NCBI RefSeq assembly: GCF_004118285.1
Contig: NZ_SDHY01000007.1
Span: forward strand, 92,668-156,667
DNA length: 64,000 bases
Reading direction: 5' to 3'
Source: Aquirufa rosea
Lineage (GTDB): Bacteria > Bacteroidota > Bacteroidia > Cytophagales > Spirosomataceae
Positions 8,575 through 16,852 of this stretch are shown here, in pieces (position 1 is the stretch's first letter; every line of letters starts with the position of its first letter). The notes under the pieces are model-generated. The model searched no databases, was not told the origin of the DNA, and was given only the letters and a program-made list of their open reading frames with translations. Both the position numbers and the translations under genes were made by a program.

Positions 8575-9582
8575 ATGTCAGTCGCCATTGTCATTCTAAA
8601 TTTTAACGGGAAGCATTTTTTAGAAAAATTCTTACCGACGGTTCTAGCTCATAGTCCGTCTGACAGTGTGTATGTGGCAGACAATGGCTCAACAGACGAT
8701 TCGCTGGAATATGTTCAACAACATTTCCCCTCTGTTAAACTTATCATTGGTAAAGACAACTTGGGATATGCTGGCGGCTACAATCGAGCATTGAAGTCCA
8801 TTGAGGCAGACTACTATGTTTTAATGAATTCCGACATTGAGCCAAATGAGAATTGGCTGAATCCCCTGCTGAATTATATGAATAACCATCCTCAGGTAGC
8901 AGCCGTTCAGCCATTTATTTTGGACTATAAAAACCCAGCCTATTTTGAATATGCGGGAGCAGCAGGAGGTTATTGGGATAATTTGGGCTTTCCTTTTTGT
9001 CGGGGAAGACTATTTGATTCCATTGAAAAAAATGAAAATCAATATGAGACGGCGCTGGTCAATTGGGCTACGGGAGCTTGCTTGATGGTGAGAGCTGATG
9101 TTTATTGGAAGGTAGGAGGACTTGATGAGTATTTCTTCGCACATATGGAAGAAATTGATTTATGCTGGAGAATACAAAGAGCTGGTTTTCAAGTAGCTGC
9201 TGTTGCTGAAAGTCAGGTAAAACATGTGGGTGGAGGAACACTTGAGCAAGGAAATCCTTTCAAGACCTTTCTCAATTTTAGGAACAATCTCATCCTATTG
9301 TATAAAAATCTAACAGGTTGGCAGAAATTTTTTGTTATACTTTTCCGCATGATAGCTGACGGATTAGCTGGTATAAAATTTCTTCTGGCGGGAGATATAG
9401 CTTTGACTATCGCTATTTTAAAAGCACATTTTGCTTTTTATTATTATCTAATTGGACATCATCCGAAGCAAAACTTATCAAAAAATTTAATTAATCATTC
9501 ATCCATCAAAAGTTATCCCCAATCCATAGTTTGGCAATACTTCGTAGGTAAAAAGAAAAAATACAGTGAACTGAGTAACTAA
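8575..9582 (+). CDS. Glycosyltransferase family 2 protein
   Basis: A 335-aa GT-A enzyme: SVAIVILNFNG at the N-terminus, VADNGSTDDSL for nucleotide binding, the DxD-like MNSDIEPNENWL, and the acceptor-loop GGLDEYFFAHMEEIDLCWRIQRAGF. These are hallmarks of rhamnosyltransferase-like GT2 proteins that add sugars to cell-surface polysaccharides. A C-terminal amphipathic or membrane-near stretch (FVILFRMIADGLAGIKFLL) suggests inner-face membrane association. No other polysaccharide genes are adjacent, so the product cannot be named. Convergent with the PspC-like gene, with which it shares 4 nt. Confidence 0.88.
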   Translation: MSVAIVILNFNGKHFLEKFLPTVLAHSPSDSVYVADNGSTDDSLEYVQQHFPSVKLIIGKDNLGYAGGYNRALKSIEADYYVLMNSDIEPNENWLNPLLNYMNNHPQVAAVQPFILDYKNPAYFEYAGAAGGYWDNLGFPFCRGRLFDSIEKNENQYETALVNWATGACLMVRADVYWKVGGLDEYFFAHMEEIDLCWRIQRAGFQVAAVAESQVKHVGGGTLEQGNPFKTFLNFRNNLILLYKNLTGWQKFFVILFRMIADGLAGIKFLLAGDIALTIAILKAHFAFYYYLIGHHPKQNLSKNLINHSSIKSYPQSIVWQYFVGKKKKYSELSN

Positions 9583-9800
9583 AACTCCCAAACAGTGGGA
9601 TTATTTCTTTGACGCAAATACCTACGAATATTCATCCAAAAGGCTAAGATCAAATAAATAATAATGGGCGACCCCATCGTGATAAAAGAAGTGTAAATAA
9701 AATACAATCGGATGCTGGAAGTAGATATTTTAAACTTCTCGCCTAATCTAGTACAAACGCCAAAAGCCTGATTTTCAACAAAATACTTTACTTTTTCCAT
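9579..9800 (-). CDS. PspC domain protein
   Basis: A 73-aa protein. The segment AFGVCTRLGEKFKISTSSIRLYFIYTSFITMGSPIIIYLILAFW has the PspC arrangement: a short amphipathic GVCxGLAxxF-like turn, then one transmembrane helix. PspC proteins act in envelope-stress (phage shock) sensing; small single-domain versions are common in Bacteroidota and their role there is not established. Monocistronic; ends 4 nt into the convergent glycosyltransferase gene. Confidence 0.78.
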   Translation of the reverse strand: MEKVKYFVENQAFGVCTRLGEKFKISTSSIRLYFIYTSFITMGSPIIIYLILAFWMNIRRYLRQRNNPTVWEF

Positions 9801-9941
9801 GTAGCTAAATTTAACACCTACAAAAATATTAATTTATCCTCTTATTTCCGGAATAAAATACGAATAGTTCAAATATTTATACAAATATTGCAAAATATAT
9901 TTAAAATAAATGATAATTTTTAATATTTAATTGGAAAAAGC

Positions 9942-9971
9942 TTGCATGCAATTGAATTTTATATACATTTG
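9942..9971 (+). promoter_or_regulatory. Promoter of the cold-shock gene
   Basis: TTG at 9942-9944, then exactly 19 nt, then TACATTTG (TAnnTTTG) at 9964-9971. This is the expected Bacteroidota -33/-7 pair. The predicted transcript start is near 9978, giving a leader of about 150 nt. Confidence 0.7.
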
Positions 9972-9977
9972 AGTACT

Positions 9978-10126
9978 TAAAAGTTTTATTTCGCAAAATT
10001 CCCGACTTCATCTCTCTCCTAGTATCTTCTCGGTATTTCCACCTTCTTCGATTCTATAAGTTTGTCCAGTCTAAAAATTCATGCGTCTAAAATTCTTAAG
10101 ACTTAATTTTTTAACATTTATTTTTT
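9978..10126 (+). promoter_or_regulatory. Long 5' untranslated leader of the cold-shock gene
   Basis: The stretch 9801-10126 has no gene. From the predicted start near 9978 to the ATG at 10127 there are about 150 nt without a supported reading frame. Long structured leaders are typical of cspA-type mRNAs, where they act as temperature-responsive elements. I did not establish a specific fold. Confidence 0.45.
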
Positions 10127-10321
10127 ATGCAAACTGGTAAAGTAAAATTTTTCAACGAGACGAAAGGTTTCGGATTCATCGTTGACGATCAAACAGGTGA
10201 AGACATTTTTGTACACGTAACTGGCTTAGCTGGAATTACGATCCGCGAAAATGACAGCGTTTCCTACGAAGTAACTGACGGAAAGCGTGGTGCCAATGCC
10301 ATCAATGTAAAGAAAATCTAA
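10127..10321 (+). CDS. Cold-shock protein, CspA family
   Basis: A 64-aa single cold-shock domain. RNP1 is KGFGFI (residues 13-18) and RNP2 is DIFVH (26-30); the start MQTGKVKFFNETKGFGFI is almost invariant in Bacteroidota Csp proteins. It binds single-stranded RNA/DNA and melts mRNA structure in the cold or as a general RNA chaperone. Single gene with its own promoter, long leader and terminator, consistent with strong regulated expression. Confidence 0.95.
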   Translation: MQTGKVKFFNETKGFGFIVDDQTGEDIFVHVTGLAGITIRENDSVSYEVTDGKRGANAINVKKI

Positions 10322-10420
10322 TTTTCTTACATGTCCTTGATTAGAGCCAATCAGTATTTCCCAATATATATTAGGTTATCCTATTAAAATTGCAACATTG
10401 ATCTCTAATAAAGAGAAAAC

Positions 10421-10449
10421 AAAAAGCCATCCTTTGGGATGGCTTTTTT
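10421..10449 (+). terminator. Terminator after the cold-shock gene
   Basis: AAAAAGCCATCC, loop TTTG, GGATGGCTTTTTT: a 12-bp stem ending in six T. It can also serve lysS on the other strand (A-run on the left), whose stop is at 10472. Confidence 0.9.
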
Positions 10450-10471
10450 GATATATGGTTTCTAAGGATTC

Positions 10472-12187
10472 TTAGGACTCAATCCAGGAAATAACCTCTT
10501 CTTTACTTGGCATGGCTGCTTCTATTTTCAGCTTTTTACGCATACCTCCTAAATCATTAAACACTTTGTTGGGATTGGCTGACTTCAGGTTTTCAAGGGT
10601 TAATATCCCCATTTTTTGAAGGGCAGGAATCCAATGTTCCGCCACACCTGCTTGTACAAAATCAGCATCGGATGACACTTCTTTGACAATCTCAGGACGC
10701 ATTTGAGGGAAAAACAATACTTCTTGAATAGAAGATTGATTGGTCATCAACATCGTCAAACGGTCAATACCAATTCCAATTCCTGAGGTAGGAGGCATGG
10801 CATATTCCAAAGAGCGAATAAAATCATAATCCATGGCCATCGCCTCATCATCACCCTTCTCCGCCAATCGAAGCTGATCCTCAAATCGTTCTTTTTGGTC
10901 AATCGGGTCATTTAATTCCGAATAAGCATTCGCAATTTCTTTACCATTTACAAACAATTCAAATCTTTCCACAAGCCCATCCTTACTACGATGTTTTTTT
11001 GTCAATGGAGACATTTCGACAGGATAATCGATGATAAAAGTAGGTTGAATCAAATTCGCCTCCACTTTTTCACCAAATAGCTCATCGATCAATTTACCTT
11101 TACCCATTTGCTCATCTACCTCCATTCCAAAATCCAGGCACTTAGCTCTTAACTCATCTTCAGACAAGGCATCTACATCCACACCAGAATACTTTAAAAT
11201 AGCTTCCGAAATAGATAATTTAGGATATGGCCCTGCAAATTCAATGGTATGTTCACCTACTTGCACTTGAGACTTTTGATGTAAAGTAGTCGCCACAGTT
11301 TCAAAAATCTTTTCAGTAAGATCCATCATCCAGTGGTAATCTTTGTAGGCTACATAAAATTCCAAGGAAGTGAATTCTGGATTATGCGTGCGGTCCATGC
11401 CCTCATTGCGGAACATTTTACCAAACTCATATACTCCGTCAAATCCTCCAACTATCAATCTTTTTAAATACAACTCATTAGCAATGCGCAAATAAAGCGG
11501 CATGTCCAAAGTATTGTGATGCGTTTTGAAAGGACGAGCAGAGGCTCCCCCATGAATAGCTTGCAAAACAGGTGTTTCCACTTCCAACCATCCGCGTTCA
11601 TCAAACATGGCTCGCATGGTAGAAATGATTTTGGCACGTTTGATAAAAATATCCTTCACTGAAGGATTAACTATCAAATCCACATAACGCTGGCGATACC
11701 TTAATTCAGGGTCTGAAAAAGCATCAAAAGTTTGTCCCTCTGCCTCCTTGACTACCGGCAAAGGGCGTAAGGCTTTGGACAATAAGGTGAATTCACGAAC
11801 ATGTACTGATATTTCTCCCATTTGAGTGGTAAAAACATAACCCTTTACACCAATGATATCACCGATATCCAAAAGTTTTTTAAATACGGTATTGTATAAA
11901 GTTTTGTCATCCTCTGGGCATAAATCATCCCGACGAAAGTATAATTGAATACGACCAGAAGCGTCTTGCAACTCGGCGAAGGAAGCATTTCCCATGATTC
12001 GGAATCCCATCAAACGACCAGCCAATACCACATCTTGGTAATTGGCAGATTCAGTTGAATAATTAGACAAAATTTCCTTGGCATAAACATTCACTGGATA
12101 GGCTGCCGCAGGATACGGATCAATGCCCATCGCCATTAAATCCAATCTTTTTTGTCTTCTTAATTGTTCTTGCTCACTTAAAACCAT
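10472..12187 (-). CDS. lysS: Lysyl-tRNA synthetase, class II
   Basis: A 571-aa enzyme that charges tRNA-Lys. An N-terminal OB-fold anticodon-binding domain (about residues 55-170, with LAGRLMGFRIMGNASFAELQD) is followed by the class II core: motif 2 RIANELYLKRLIVGGFDGVYEFGKMFRNEGMDRTHNPEFT and motif 3 GIGIGIDRLTML near residue 480. It continues beyond the usual ~500 residues with a ~70-aa tail (after FFPQMRPE) that looks like a helix-hairpin-helix segment, as in other Bacteroidota LysS. The start at ATG 12187 (MVLSEQEQLRRQKR) is chosen; the frame stays open upstream but that part is not LysS-like. Confidence 0.95.
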   Translation of the reverse strand: MVLSEQEQLRRQKRLDLMAMGIDPYPAAAYPVNVYAKEILSNYSTESANYQDVVLAGRLMGFRIMGNASFAELQDASGRIQLYFRRDDLCPEDDKTLYNTVFKKLLDIGDIIGVKGYVFTTQMGEISVHVREFTLLSKALRPLPVVKEAEGQTFDAFSDPELRYRQRYVDLIVNPSVKDIFIKRAKIISTMRAMFDERGWLEVETPVLQAIHGGASARPFKTHHNTLDMPLYLRIANELYLKRLIVGGFDGVYEFGKMFRNEGMDRTHNPEFTSLEFYVAYKDYHWMMDLTEKIFETVATTLHQKSQVQVGEHTIEFAGPYPKLSISEAILKYSGVDVDALSEDELRAKCLDFGMEVDEQMGKGKLIDELFGEKVEANLIQPTFIIDYPVEMSPLTKKHRSKDGLVERFELFVNGKEIANAYSELNDPIDQKERFEDQLRLAEKGDDEAMAMDYDFIRSLEYAMPPTSGIGIGIDRLTMLMTNQSSIQEVLFFPQMRPEIVKEVSSDADFVQAGVAEHWIPALQKMGILTLENLKSANPNKVFNDLGGMRKKLKIEAAMPSKEEVISWIES

Positions 12188-12218
12188 GGAATATTTGCTT
12201 ATTTCTAAAAATGAATTG

Positions 12219-12226
12219 CAAAAATA
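12219..12226 (-). promoter_or_regulatory. Possible -7 box of lysS
   Basis: CAAAAATA on the plus strand gives TATTTTTG on the minus strand, 31 nt upstream of the lysS ATG at 12187. It lies in the 335-nt gap 12188-12522, which otherwise holds only the htrA promoter. No -33 TTG at the standard distance. Confidence 0.4.
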
Positions 12227-12451
12227 ATTAATTATGAGCCGATTAAAAAATGGAATATTCAACCTCAGGAGTATTAATTTCAACCCATTGAAGTCGGAAA
12301 TCAAATATATAAACGAGGTTTTTATCAAGTGCGCAAGCGAATGACAAGATAAAAACTGACAGTATACCCACTGATAAACACCGTATAGATTCCTGAAAAT
12401 CTGACACAAATGCAACATAATCTGCCAATTCTTAAATCTTGTTAATAAATA

Positions 12452-12481
12452 TTGACAGTCAAAACAATGGCACAGATTTTG
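12452..12481 (+). promoter_or_regulatory. Probable promoter of the HtrA gene
   Basis: TTG (in TTGACA) at 12452, then 19 nt, then AGATTTTG at 12474-12481. The spacing is the same as at the cold-shock, pdhB and aat promoters, but the -7 box keeps only the TTTG part of TAnnTTTG. The deviation may point to an alternative sigma factor, as envelope proteases often are stress-induced. Confidence 0.4.
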
Positions 12482-12522
12482 CGTTAAATTCGCATATCAA
12501 AATCAAAAGCATTTTTAACATT

Positions 12523-13995
12523 ATGGAAATCAAAAACCACCTTAAAACGTATGTGATTATCGCCTTACTTTCGAGCGGAATCACCCTTGGCGCCTACTCA
12601 TTATTGAACATGGGCTCCACACACACCATAGGTGATGCACCTTCTGCATTTACAAGTTCTGTTTCCAACATTCAAAATGTACCAGGCAATCCTGGTGAAT
12701 TCACTTTTGCAGCCGAAAAAACAACACCGGCAGTTGTACATATTAAAACCAAAATGACCGCTCGACCAAGTCGCCAGTCCTCACCATTTGATGATTTCTT
12801 TGGATTTGGTGATCCATTTGGCGGACGTCGTCAGCAAGCACCACAAACTCAAGAAGCATCTGGTTCTGGTGTGATCATCAGTTCTGATGGCTACATCGTG
12901 ACAAACAATCACGTGGTACAAGAGGCTCAGGAGGTAAGTGTAATCTTGAATGACAAGCGTGAATTCAAAGCCAAAGTCATTTCTACTGACCCATCATCTG
13001 ATTTGGCGGTTATTCAAATCAAGGCTGAAAATCTACCTTTCTTAACCTTTGGAGATTCAGATGCTTTACGTGTAGGCGAATGGGTCTTAGCCGTGGGTAA
13101 TCCATTTAATTTAGAATCAACCGTAACAGCGGGTATTGTTTCAGCCAAGGGGCGTCAAAATATCATCGACCGAGATGGAGATACCAATCCATTGGAATCA
13201 TTCATACAAACAGATGCCGCGGTAAACCCAGGAAACTCAGGTGGCGCCTTGGTTAATTTAAAGGGAGAATTGGTGGGTATTAATACTGCTATTTATTCCA
13301 GAACGGGTCAATTCGCAGGTTATTCATTCGCAGTTCCAGTGAGTATTGTGAAAAAAGTGTCCTCTGATTTAATCAAGTATGGTAACGTACAAAGAGGTTT
13401 TTTGGGAGTTAGCATCATGGAGGTAAATGCCAAATTGGCAGAAGAAAAAGACCTAAAATCGAAAGATGGTGTCTATGTAGGTGGATTCTCTGAGAATTCT
13501 GCAGCTAAAGATGCTGGTATCAAAATTAATGATGTCATCACAAAAATTGATGGTTCGGATACCAAGTCTACTGCCAAATTAATGGAGATTGTAGGAAGAA
13601 AACGTCCAGGTGAAAGTATCTTGGTGACAGTTAATCGAGATGGTCAAACCAAAGAATTCAAGGTGACCTTGAAAAATAAAGATGGAAATACGTCCATTGT
13701 CAAAGGAGATGTAGGAGAATCAAGCAAATCAGAATTCTTAGGAGCAAAATTTGGTAGCCTAAGTAGTTCAGATAAAGAGAAATTCAAAGTGAGCAGTGGA
13801 GTGAAAATCATTGAAGTTTTAGCCGATGGCCGCTTAGAAATGTATGGTTTATCTAAAGGATCCATCATTACCAAAATAAATGACAAAGTAGTCAATGATC
13901 CCAAAGAAGCTGTAGAGTTATTAGAAGCAAGAAAAGGGCGAATTAAACTTGAAGGAATAGATGTAGATGGCTCTCGATTTATTTACGTCTTATAG
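12523..13995 (+). CDS. degP: Periplasmic serine protease/chaperone, HtrA/DegP family
   Basis: A 490-aa protein. An N-terminal hydrophobic helix (residues 9-29) acts as signal or anchor. The trypsin-like domain carries the triad His130 (TNNHVV), Asp160 (SSDLAVI) and Ser239 (NPGNSGG). A phenylalanine/glycine-rich loop (FDDFFGFGDPFGG, about 89-101) corresponds to the LA loop. Two PDZ domains follow, around residues 300-395 and 410-490. It degrades or refolds misfolded envelope proteins. The start at ATG 12523 gives a proper signal segment; the frame upstream to a TTG at 12439 overlaps the promoter. Confidence 0.93.
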   Translation: MEIKNHLKTYVIIALLSSGITLGAYSLLNMGSTHTIGDAPSAFTSSVSNIQNVPGNPGEFTFAAEKTTPAVVHIKTKMTARPSRQSSPFDDFFGFGDPFGGRRQQAPQTQEASGSGVIISSDGYIVTNNHVVQEAQEVSVILNDKREFKAKVISTDPSSDLAVIQIKAENLPFLTFGDSDALRVGEWVLAVGNPFNLESTVTAGIVSAKGRQNIIDRDGDTNPLESFIQTDAAVNPGNSGGALVNLKGELVGINTAIYSRTGQFAGYSFAVPVSIVKKVSSDLIKYGNVQRGFLGVSIMEVNAKLAEEKDLKSKDGVYVGGFSENSAAKDAGIKINDVITKIDGSDTKSTAKLMEIVGRKRPGESILVTVNRDGQTKEFKVTLKNKDGNTSIVKGDVGESSKSEFLGAKFGSLSSSDKEKFKVSSGVKIIEVLADGRLEMYGLSKGSIITKINDKVVNDPKEAVELLEARKGRIKLEGIDVDGSRFIYVL

Positions 13996-14027
13996 AAGAT
14001 TCCAATAAGTAATGTATTGACCATTTT

Positions 14028-14055
14028 AAAATCCCTCGGAGTTCGAGGGATTTTT
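14028..14055 (+). terminator. Terminator after the HtrA gene
   Basis: ATCCCTCG, loop GAGTT, CGAGGGAT followed by a T-run; an 8-bp stem with A-run upstream. Confidence 0.88.
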
Positions 14056-14060
14056 GTTTT

Positions 14061-14117
14061 TGAACGCTTTTTCCAAACGCTGTTAAGGTTTAAAACCTTG
14101 ACAGCGTTGAGCGTTCA
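14061..14117. repeat. Palindromic repeat copy 1 (33-bp core with nested outer arms)
   Basis: Core 14076-14108: arm AACGCTGTTAAGGTT, centre TAA, arm AACCTTGACAGCGTT. An outer pair TGAACGCT (14061-14068) / AGCGTTCA (14110-14117) extends it into a 57-nt cruciform-capable structure. The same 15-nt arm recurs at 19719 and 40394. Confidence 0.85.
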
Positions 14118-14180
14118 TAACGATTTTGAAAATATAATAATTGTCCAAAATATTGATTTTAAATCTAATTGCTTGACACA

Positions 14181-14211
14181 AAAAAAGAGCCAAGGTTCTC
14201 CTTGGCTCTTT
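14181..14211 (-). terminator. Terminator of pdhB
   Basis: On the minus strand AAAGAGCCAAGG, loop AGAA, CCTTGGCTCTTT followed by more T: a 12-bp stem, 21 nt past the pdhB stop. Confidence 0.92.
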
Positions 14212-14231
14212 CATATCATTGGGTGATATAC

Positions 14232-15215
14232 TTATTTCTTGTAAGTAACAGTTTTAACAGCTTGAACTGTACGTTCCACACTTGGTAAAATCTCTTCAAT
14301 CAAGGTTGGAGCATACGGTAGCGGTAAATCACGTGAATTCACTCGAACTACTGGAGCATCTAAATAATCAAATGCCCAGCGTTGTAAGTGATAGGTTATT
14401 TCAGAGGAAATAGCCGCTAATGGATTAGCCTCTTCCACCACCACACAACGATTGGTTTTCTTAACTGATTCTACCACTGTTAAATAATCAATTGGACGTA
14501 CACTACGTAAGTCCACCACCTCTGCATCAATACCTAATTTAGCCAATTCTTCCACCGCTGGCATCACCACACGTGAAAGCATTTTTCCAAAAGTAACGAT
14601 GGTCACATCCTTACCTGACTTCACTACATTGGCTTTACCTATCGGAATTAAATATTCTCCATCTGGCACTAGTCCTTTATCACCATACATCAATTCCGAC
14701 TCCATGAAAATAACAGGATCATTATCACGAATGGAAGCTTTTAATAATCCCTTGGCATCTGCTGGATTGGAAGGAACCACCACTTTTAAACCTGGAGTAT
14801 TGGCATACCAATTTTCAAAATTAGATGAATGTTGGGAAGACAATTGTCCAGCATTTCCCGTAGGTCCACGGAACACGATAGGACAAGAATATTGACCACC
14901 CGACATGGACATCATTTTAGAAGCCGAATTGATGACTTGATCAATGGCAACCAATGAAAAGTTGAAGGTCATAAACTCCACGATAGGACGTAATCCATTA
15001 GCAGCAGCTCCTACTCCAATACCCCCAAATCCTAACTCAGCAATAGGCGTATCAATCACTCTATCTGGCCCAAACTCATCCAACATCCCTTGGGAAACCT
15101 TGTAGGCACCATTGTACTCAGCTACCTCCTCACCCATTAAAAAAACGGATGCATCACGTCGCATCTCTTCTTGCATTGCCTCACGCAGGGCTTCTCTGAA
15201 TTGAATCTCTCTCAT
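14232..15215 (-). CDS. pdhB: Pyruvate dehydrogenase E1 component, beta subunit
   Basis: A 327-aa transketolase-like protein: MREIQFREALREAMQEEMRRD at the start, FLMGEEVAEYNGAYKVSQGM, DTPIAELGFGGIGVGAA with the conserved Glu of the TPP site, and GQYSCPIVFRGPTG. The C-terminal transketolase_C domain begins near residue 200. It forms the thiamine-diphosphate-dependent decarboxylase with an alpha subunit that is not in this window, so pdhA lies elsewhere. Branched-chain 2-oxoacid dehydrogenase E1-beta is the nearest alternative; the sequence favours pyruvate. It has its own promoter and terminator. Confidence 0.93.
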   Translation of the reverse strand: MREIQFREALREAMQEEMRRDASVFLMGEEVAEYNGAYKVSQGMLDEFGPDRVIDTPIAELGFGGIGVGAAANGLRPIVEFMTFNFSLVAIDQVINSASKMMSMSGGQYSCPIVFRGPTGNAGQLSSQHSSNFENWYANTPGLKVVVPSNPADAKGLLKASIRDNDPVIFMESELMYGDKGLVPDGEYLIPIGKANVVKSGKDVTIVTFGKMLSRVVMPAVEELAKLGIDAEVVDLRSVRPIDYLTVVESVKKTNRCVVVEEANPLAAISSEITYHLQRWAFDYLDAPVVRVNSRDLPLPYAPTLIEEILPSVERTVQAVKTVTYKK

Positions 15216-15249
15216 ATGATTTTAAGGTGTATGAAAAAACATAACCGCG

Positions 15250-15279
15250 CAAAATTAGGCAAGAAAAAGCATACCGCAA
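15250..15279 (-). promoter_or_regulatory. Promoter of pdhB
   Basis: On the minus strand: TTG at 15279-15277, 19 nt, then TAATTTTG (TAnnTTTG) at 15257-15250, 35 nt upstream of the pdhB ATG. Geometry is identical to the cold-shock promoter. Confidence 0.7.
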
Positions 15280-15357
15280 AACCAAAATTAGGTTCTCAAA
15301 TTGCCCGATTTGATAAATTCATGGTATTTTTAAACTTTCATTCGAATTTATTAAGCC

Positions 15358-16386
15358 ATGTCTGTTCAAATTGCTCCGATTTCCACTTCCTTACCTACAT
15401 TTCTTAGCTCTAAAAACTACTCGAAAGTGCTGGTTTTGGTAGATGAACAGACCAACAAATATTGCCTACCTAAGATACAAAGCCTATTACCTAGCCAATT
15501 TGTGAAGGTGCTCATCAAATCAGGAGAGTCACAAAAAAACCTGGATACTTGCATTAAAATCTGGGATGTCATGACTCGCCATAACCTAGACCGACATGCG
15601 CTGATGATTAATTTAGGAGGAGGGGTCATCGGTGATATGGGTGGATTTTGTGCTTCTACCTATAAAAGGGGAATAGATTTTATTCAAGTTCCCACTACCC
15701 TCTTGGCTCAGGTGGATGCTAGCGTTGGAGGAAAATTGGGCATAGATTTCCAAGGCTTGAAAAACCATTTAGGTGTATTTCAATTACCCAAAGCCGTTTT
15801 AATTGATCCAGCTTTCATAGATACACTTTCAGAAAAGGAAAAGAGATCAGGCTTTGCCGAAGTCATCAAGCACTGCATGATTCGAGATGTGGAAAAATGG
15901 AATGAAGTCCGTCTAATTGACTGGCAAGACAATAATTTTTCTTCATTAGTGGCACATTCTGTAGCAATTAAACAGGCGGTAGTAGAAGAGGATCCTAAAG
16001 AAGCAGGAATCAGAAAAATATTAAATTGGGGACATACCTTAGGTCATGCCGTAGAAACTTTTTTGTTAAATCAAGGTAAAAGGAAAATTTTACATGGTGA
16101 GGCCGTAGCCGTGGGAATGATTACCGAGGCCTTCATTGCACATCAAAGGGACTTAATCAGCCTAGAAGAATTGGAGGAAATTGAGGTTTATTTATTTGCC
16201 ACTTACGGTAAGGTTCATATAGATGAAAGCGAGATTGGGGAAATCATCGCATTAACCTTGCAGGATAAAAAGAATTTAGGAGGAGAGGTTCGGTTTTCTC
16301 TATTGACAGGAATTGGAGATTGCGGATACGATATTCCAGTGAGTAAAGCGGAAATGAAAAAAGCTCTTCAATATTACATTGGGTAA
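15358..16386 (+). CDS. aroB: 3-dehydroquinate synthase
   Basis: A 342-aa enzyme of the shikimate pathway that closes DAHP to 3-dehydroquinate using NAD and a divalent metal. Visible motifs: SGESQKN, the nucleotide loop LGGGVIGDMGGFCASTYKRG, PTTLLAQVDASVGGK, EVIKH with the metal-ligand Glu, and the metal-binding ILNWGHTLGHAVE. The upstream pathway enzyme DAHP synthase is encoded 4.5 kb further on. Convergent with gatC; the stop codons are adjacent with no terminator between. Confidence 0.96.
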   Translation: MSVQIAPISTSLPTFLSSKNYSKVLVLVDEQTNKYCLPKIQSLLPSQFVKVLIKSGESQKNLDTCIKIWDVMTRHNLDRHALMINLGGGVIGDMGGFCASTYKRGIDFIQVPTTLLAQVDASVGGKLGIDFQGLKNHLGVFQLPKAVLIDPAFIDTLSEKEKRSGFAEVIKHCMIRDVEKWNEVRLIDWQDNNFSSLVAHSVAIKQAVVEEDPKEAGIRKILNWGHTLGHAVETFLLNQGKRKILHGEAVAVGMITEAFIAHQRDLISLEELEEIEVYLFATYGKVHIDESEIGEIIALTLQDKKNLGGEVRFSLLTGIGDCGYDIPVSKAEMKKALQYYIG

Positions 16387-16674
16387 TTACTCAATAACTT
16401 GGGGAACTTTAAAATAACTATCATTGGTCTCTGGTCCCAAGGCCAAGGCCCTTTCACGCTCCAACATACCTTTGGCCTGATCTTCCCTAAAATGATTCAA
16501 GGCAGGAGTCATGTGAACCAAAGGTTCAACAGCAGAGGTATCCACAGCATTTAAAGCTTCCATCCAATCCAATACCTTGTTGATGGAATCTTGCATTTCC
16601 TGAATTTTTTCTTCCTTTAACTCCAAACGAGCCAAATGAGCGATTTTGATCACATCCTCCTTATTTACTTTCAT
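16387..16674 (-). CDS. gatC: Aspartyl/glutamyl-tRNA(Asn/Gln) amidotransferase subunit C
   Basis: A 95-aa protein: the start VNKEDVIKIAHLARLELKEEKIQEM and the later EPLVHMTPALNHFREDQ are the conserved GatC halves. GatC wraps around GatA and GatB in the complex that converts misacylated Glu-tRNA-Gln (and Asp-tRNA-Asn). It is downstream of gltX, which supplies Glu-tRNA, so the pairing makes functional sense. It overlaps the small upstream ORF by 14 nt. Confidence 0.93.
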   Translation of the reverse strand: MKVNKEDVIKIAHLARLELKEEKIQEMQDSINKVLDWMEALNAVDTSAVEPLVHMTPALNHFREDQAKGMLERERALALGPETNDSYFKVPQVIE

Positions 16675-16852
16675 CGTTCTTGGGATTTAATTTCTTATCA
16701 TCGGGCATCTCTTTATCCAAAAATGCATTGATAGTATCTCTATTCAAAGTAGAGGTAATTTGTCCAAATGAATCTATGTTCATTTCGAATCCAGCTAAAT
16801 CTGGATGAACTTTAGGCGACTTTTCTTTCGTCTTTTTAGCTTTCTCTTTCAT
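16661..16852 (-). CDS. Conserved small hypothetical protein between gltX and gatC
   Basis: A 63-aa charged, lysine-rich protein (KEKAKKTKEKSPKVHPDL, then FEMNIDSFGQI, then an acidic/lysine tail). No membrane segment, cysteine or known motif. Its ATG overlaps the gltX stop (TAATG), and its end overlaps the gatC start by 14 nt, so all three are translationally coupled. The overlaps on both sides support it as a real gene. Function unknown; the basic N-terminus could contact RNA, but that is a guess from context. Confidence 0.75.
   Translation of the reverse strand: MKEKAKKTKEKSPKVHPDLAGFEMNIDSFGQITSTLNRDTINAFLDKEMPDDKKLNPKNDESK

Noticed and set aside
12243..12428. 61-aa minus-strand frame and N-terminal extension of LysS
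   Set aside because: Both lie upstream of the good LysS start and its -7 box, and overlap the region between divergent genes; composition is not protein-like.
14017..14226. 69-aa frame after the HtrA gene
   Set aside because: It spans a terminator, palindromic repeat copy 1 and the pdhB terminator; no protein-like conservation.
15231..15407. Small basic ORF (starts MKKHNRAKLGKKKH) before aroB
   Set aside because: The well-formed pdhB promoter lies inside it on the other strand, and it runs into aroB in a different frame. AT-rich lysine-heavy frames arise easily here.
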